From Mycteria americana (Eukaryota > Chordata > Aves > Ciconiiformes > Ciconiidae): 64,000 nucleotides of DNA. Position 1 is the stretch's first letter. The number at the start of each line of letters is the position of its first letter. The stretch is from assembly GCF_035582795.1 (NCBI RefSeq), contig NC_134390.1, forward strand, positions 2,743,560 to 2,807,559, in the 5' to 3' direction. Shown here one piece after another: positions 62,121 through 64,000 of the stretch. Below the pieces are notes generated by a model. That model worked only from the letters and a program-made list of their open reading frames with translations. It was not told where the DNA came from and made no database searches. A program made the translations under genes and the position numbers.

Positions 62121-62549
62121 CCCAACCTGCCGGCCTGGAGGCCTTGCACTCTGGAGGAGCCAGAGCTGACGTCTTCCCTGCCCTTCGCTCTCTTCCTACC
62201 ATGTCCAGAAACAACCTGTGGGATGGGGCAACTGGGTCAGAAAAGTGCTGTTTTCCATATCCCGCAACTAGGGACACCTGGGAGGTGGGGTGGGGGGAGT
62301 GGGGTGCACCGACGTCCCCCTGCCACCCAGTAAAGGCACTTGGGCAGAATCCAGGTATCGGAACCCCGTCCCAGCAGACAGTGCCCGGCAGCCCTGTGGC
62401 TGTATGGCACTCGCACGCCACAGCGCACTGGCAGGCGGTGCTCAGCAAGGGACCCCAAAGTAGGGCTTGGGAGGGAGAGGAGGGGGGCAGACAGCTTTCT
62501 GCCATACCAAGTCCTGCCCACCCGGATGTCTGCCACTTTCTGATGTGCC

Positions 62550-62665
62550 CAACCAGAATCACTAATTCCAATAAACCCAGGCTAGATTAATTTTCATTTC
62601 CCCATGCAAATCAGTGCTAATTAGGATGGATTTAGTTCACATCACCGGGGCTGTGGGGACAGACA
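62550..62665. promoter_or_regulatory. Candidate regulatory element
   Basis: The block is dense in homeodomain-like words: CACTAATTCCAATAAACC, GATTAATTTTCATTTCC, ATGCAAATCAGTGCTAATTAGG (octamer next to TAATTA-type sites). Confidence 0.45.
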
Positions 62666-62669
62666 CTGC

Positions 62670-64000
62670 ACACGGTCGGCACTCCCCAGCCAGGCTTTGG
62701 GGTGTTTCATCCTCAGTTAATGATTGGGAAGGGCGGACCCCACAGTCTGGAGGTCAGGAGCCAGGGTGGGGGCAGCAGGTAAGCAGGGATTGCTCCAAAA
62801 TGCCTCCTCCCTCTGACCATGCTCAGCCCCAGCACAGGATCCCTGTGCTGGCCAGCATCCCCCCCCCCGCCCCCTCACCAGGACATCCCCCACGCTGGAG
62901 CCAAATCTGCCCCTTCCAGGTGTCCCCTGCAAGAGCCGATCGCTGCCCCCGATTAATGCCCATGGGGGGCCACAGAGGTAATGAGCAAAGCTGATGGGGC
63001 AAACACGGGTGCCAGGGAGAAGAGGGGGGGATCTCGCCACCCAAGGACTTGGGCCCGTCAGGGGCTGGGGCTGGAGCGAGGAGCCGCTGGTTTGCACGGC
63101 AGCGACAGGCGGTGGCAGGGGGTCCCTGGGGGCCCCTCTTCACTAGCAGCCCTTTAAATGCAGATGGAGGTCTGGTCTGGAGCCTGGGCTGCCTTGCACT
63201 GGGGAGCAGGTGATGGTCCCAGCACTGGCCCGGCTGGGAGAGGCCGGCAGCACCCAGCAGGATGCAACCGTCCCCGGATGCCTGGGGTCTGCCCTGCTCT
63301 GCAGTGGGGCAGGTGACAGCACAGACCCCCAGCTCTTTCAGACTCTGCCTGTGCCTCCTCCCTTGCCAAATATTTAACTAATTAACGCTGCCCGCAGGCT
63401 CCTGTTTACGCAGCTTGTTGTTTAGCCAAGAAGGACTCCTGGCTGCCTCAGAGCAAAGATGGTGCAAACTGCAAACAGGACCCTCAGGCACAAAGCTGAA
63501 CCCCCTAGAAGGGCTGGGGCACCTGGGCTGTACCCGTTGCTGCCTGCCATACACGGCTGAACCCCCGCCCAGCACTCCACAGCCCACAGGTGAGACCAGC
63601 CCTGTCCCACCGAGCACCATGCAGCCCCCAGGCCCTGGGGCACATGCATGCTGCCTTGCCCCTGGGAGAGGCTCCCCGCCCCCAGCCTCTGTGGGTGGGA
63701 CAGACACCAGCACCATCCCCTGTGCCATGCACCCATGCTCTGGCTGCAGCCCCCTTTTGCCCCTGGCTCTGCTGCCCCCTGAAATCTGGCTTTCCTGGTG
63801 CCTCTTGCTCCCACCTCACAGCCCAAGGGCCCCAAACTCCTCTGCACCCCCAAGCATCCCTGAGCAACACTATCTTCCTCTGCAGCACCAGAGAGGCTGG
63901 GGCAGCCTGGAGCAGGGGCAGCAGGGGGGCACTGTCCAGCTGCACCCCACACCCTCATCTTTATGCCCTTAGCTGAGTGAGTGGGGTGTTCACAGCACTG
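62670..64000. other. Window end: GC-rich non-coding sequence with one AT-rich block
   Basis: 63360-63475 (CAAATATTTAACTAATTAACGC, GTTTACGCAGCTTGTTG) resembles the other candidate elements. Elsewhere I recognise no exon. In particular, no STAC3 exon, the next gene in mammals, is visible on the minus strand up to the window edge. Confidence 0.4.

Overview
The window is nuclear DNA from a vertebrate, most likely a bird or another sauropsid. Genes are split by GT-AG introns, have AATAAA polyadenylation signals and are very GC-rich with short introns, as on avian microchromosomes. The proteins are close to, but clearly different from, the human orthologues. No bacterial, viral or complete transposon gene was recognised. 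The gene order LRP1(+) - NXPH4(+) - SHMT2(+) - NDUFA4L2(-) is the one I know from human 12q13.3, so this is a conserved syntenic block.

Layout: 1-23075 holds the 3' half of LRP1 (46 coding exons, about 2126 residues, through the stop codon and 3' UTR). 23076-26618 is intergenic. It contains an orphan CpG island with a near-consensus CTCF motif, a pyrimidine-rich stretch, a 48-49 bp minisatellite and the NXPH4 CpG-island promoter. NXPH4 (26619-41264) has a 16-codon first exon, a 13.8 kb intron rich in AT-rich islands that look like cis-regulatory elements, and one large second exon. SHMT2 (42429-46810, 12 coding exons, 501 aa) starts about 0.3 kb after the NXPH4 polyadenylation signal. NDUFA4L2 lies on the minus strand (48294-54773, 4 coding exons, 87 aa) and converges on SHMT2. 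From 54774 to 64000 I see no convincing protein-coding gene. That stretch has further AT-rich islands, CA-type repeats, a second orphan CpG island and a second CTCF-like motif in the opposite orientation.

The four genes do not form one pathway. LRP1 is a giant endocytic and signalling receptor, NXPH4 a secreted neurexin ligand, SHMT2 the mitochondrial one-carbon enzyme, and NDUFA4L2 a small mitochondrial membrane protein induced by hypoxia in mammals. What links them is position. The points most worth a second look are the apparent regulatory landscape around NXPH4/NDUFA4L2 bounded by convergent CTCF-like motifs, the G-rich tandem repeats around the NXPH4 and SHMT2 first exons, an AT-rich patch with two polyadenylation hexamers inside an LRP1 intron, and the missing internal start codon in SHMT2. 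I found no evidence of an undescribed protein system. All CDS coordinates come from hand-derived splice sites checked by reading-frame continuity.
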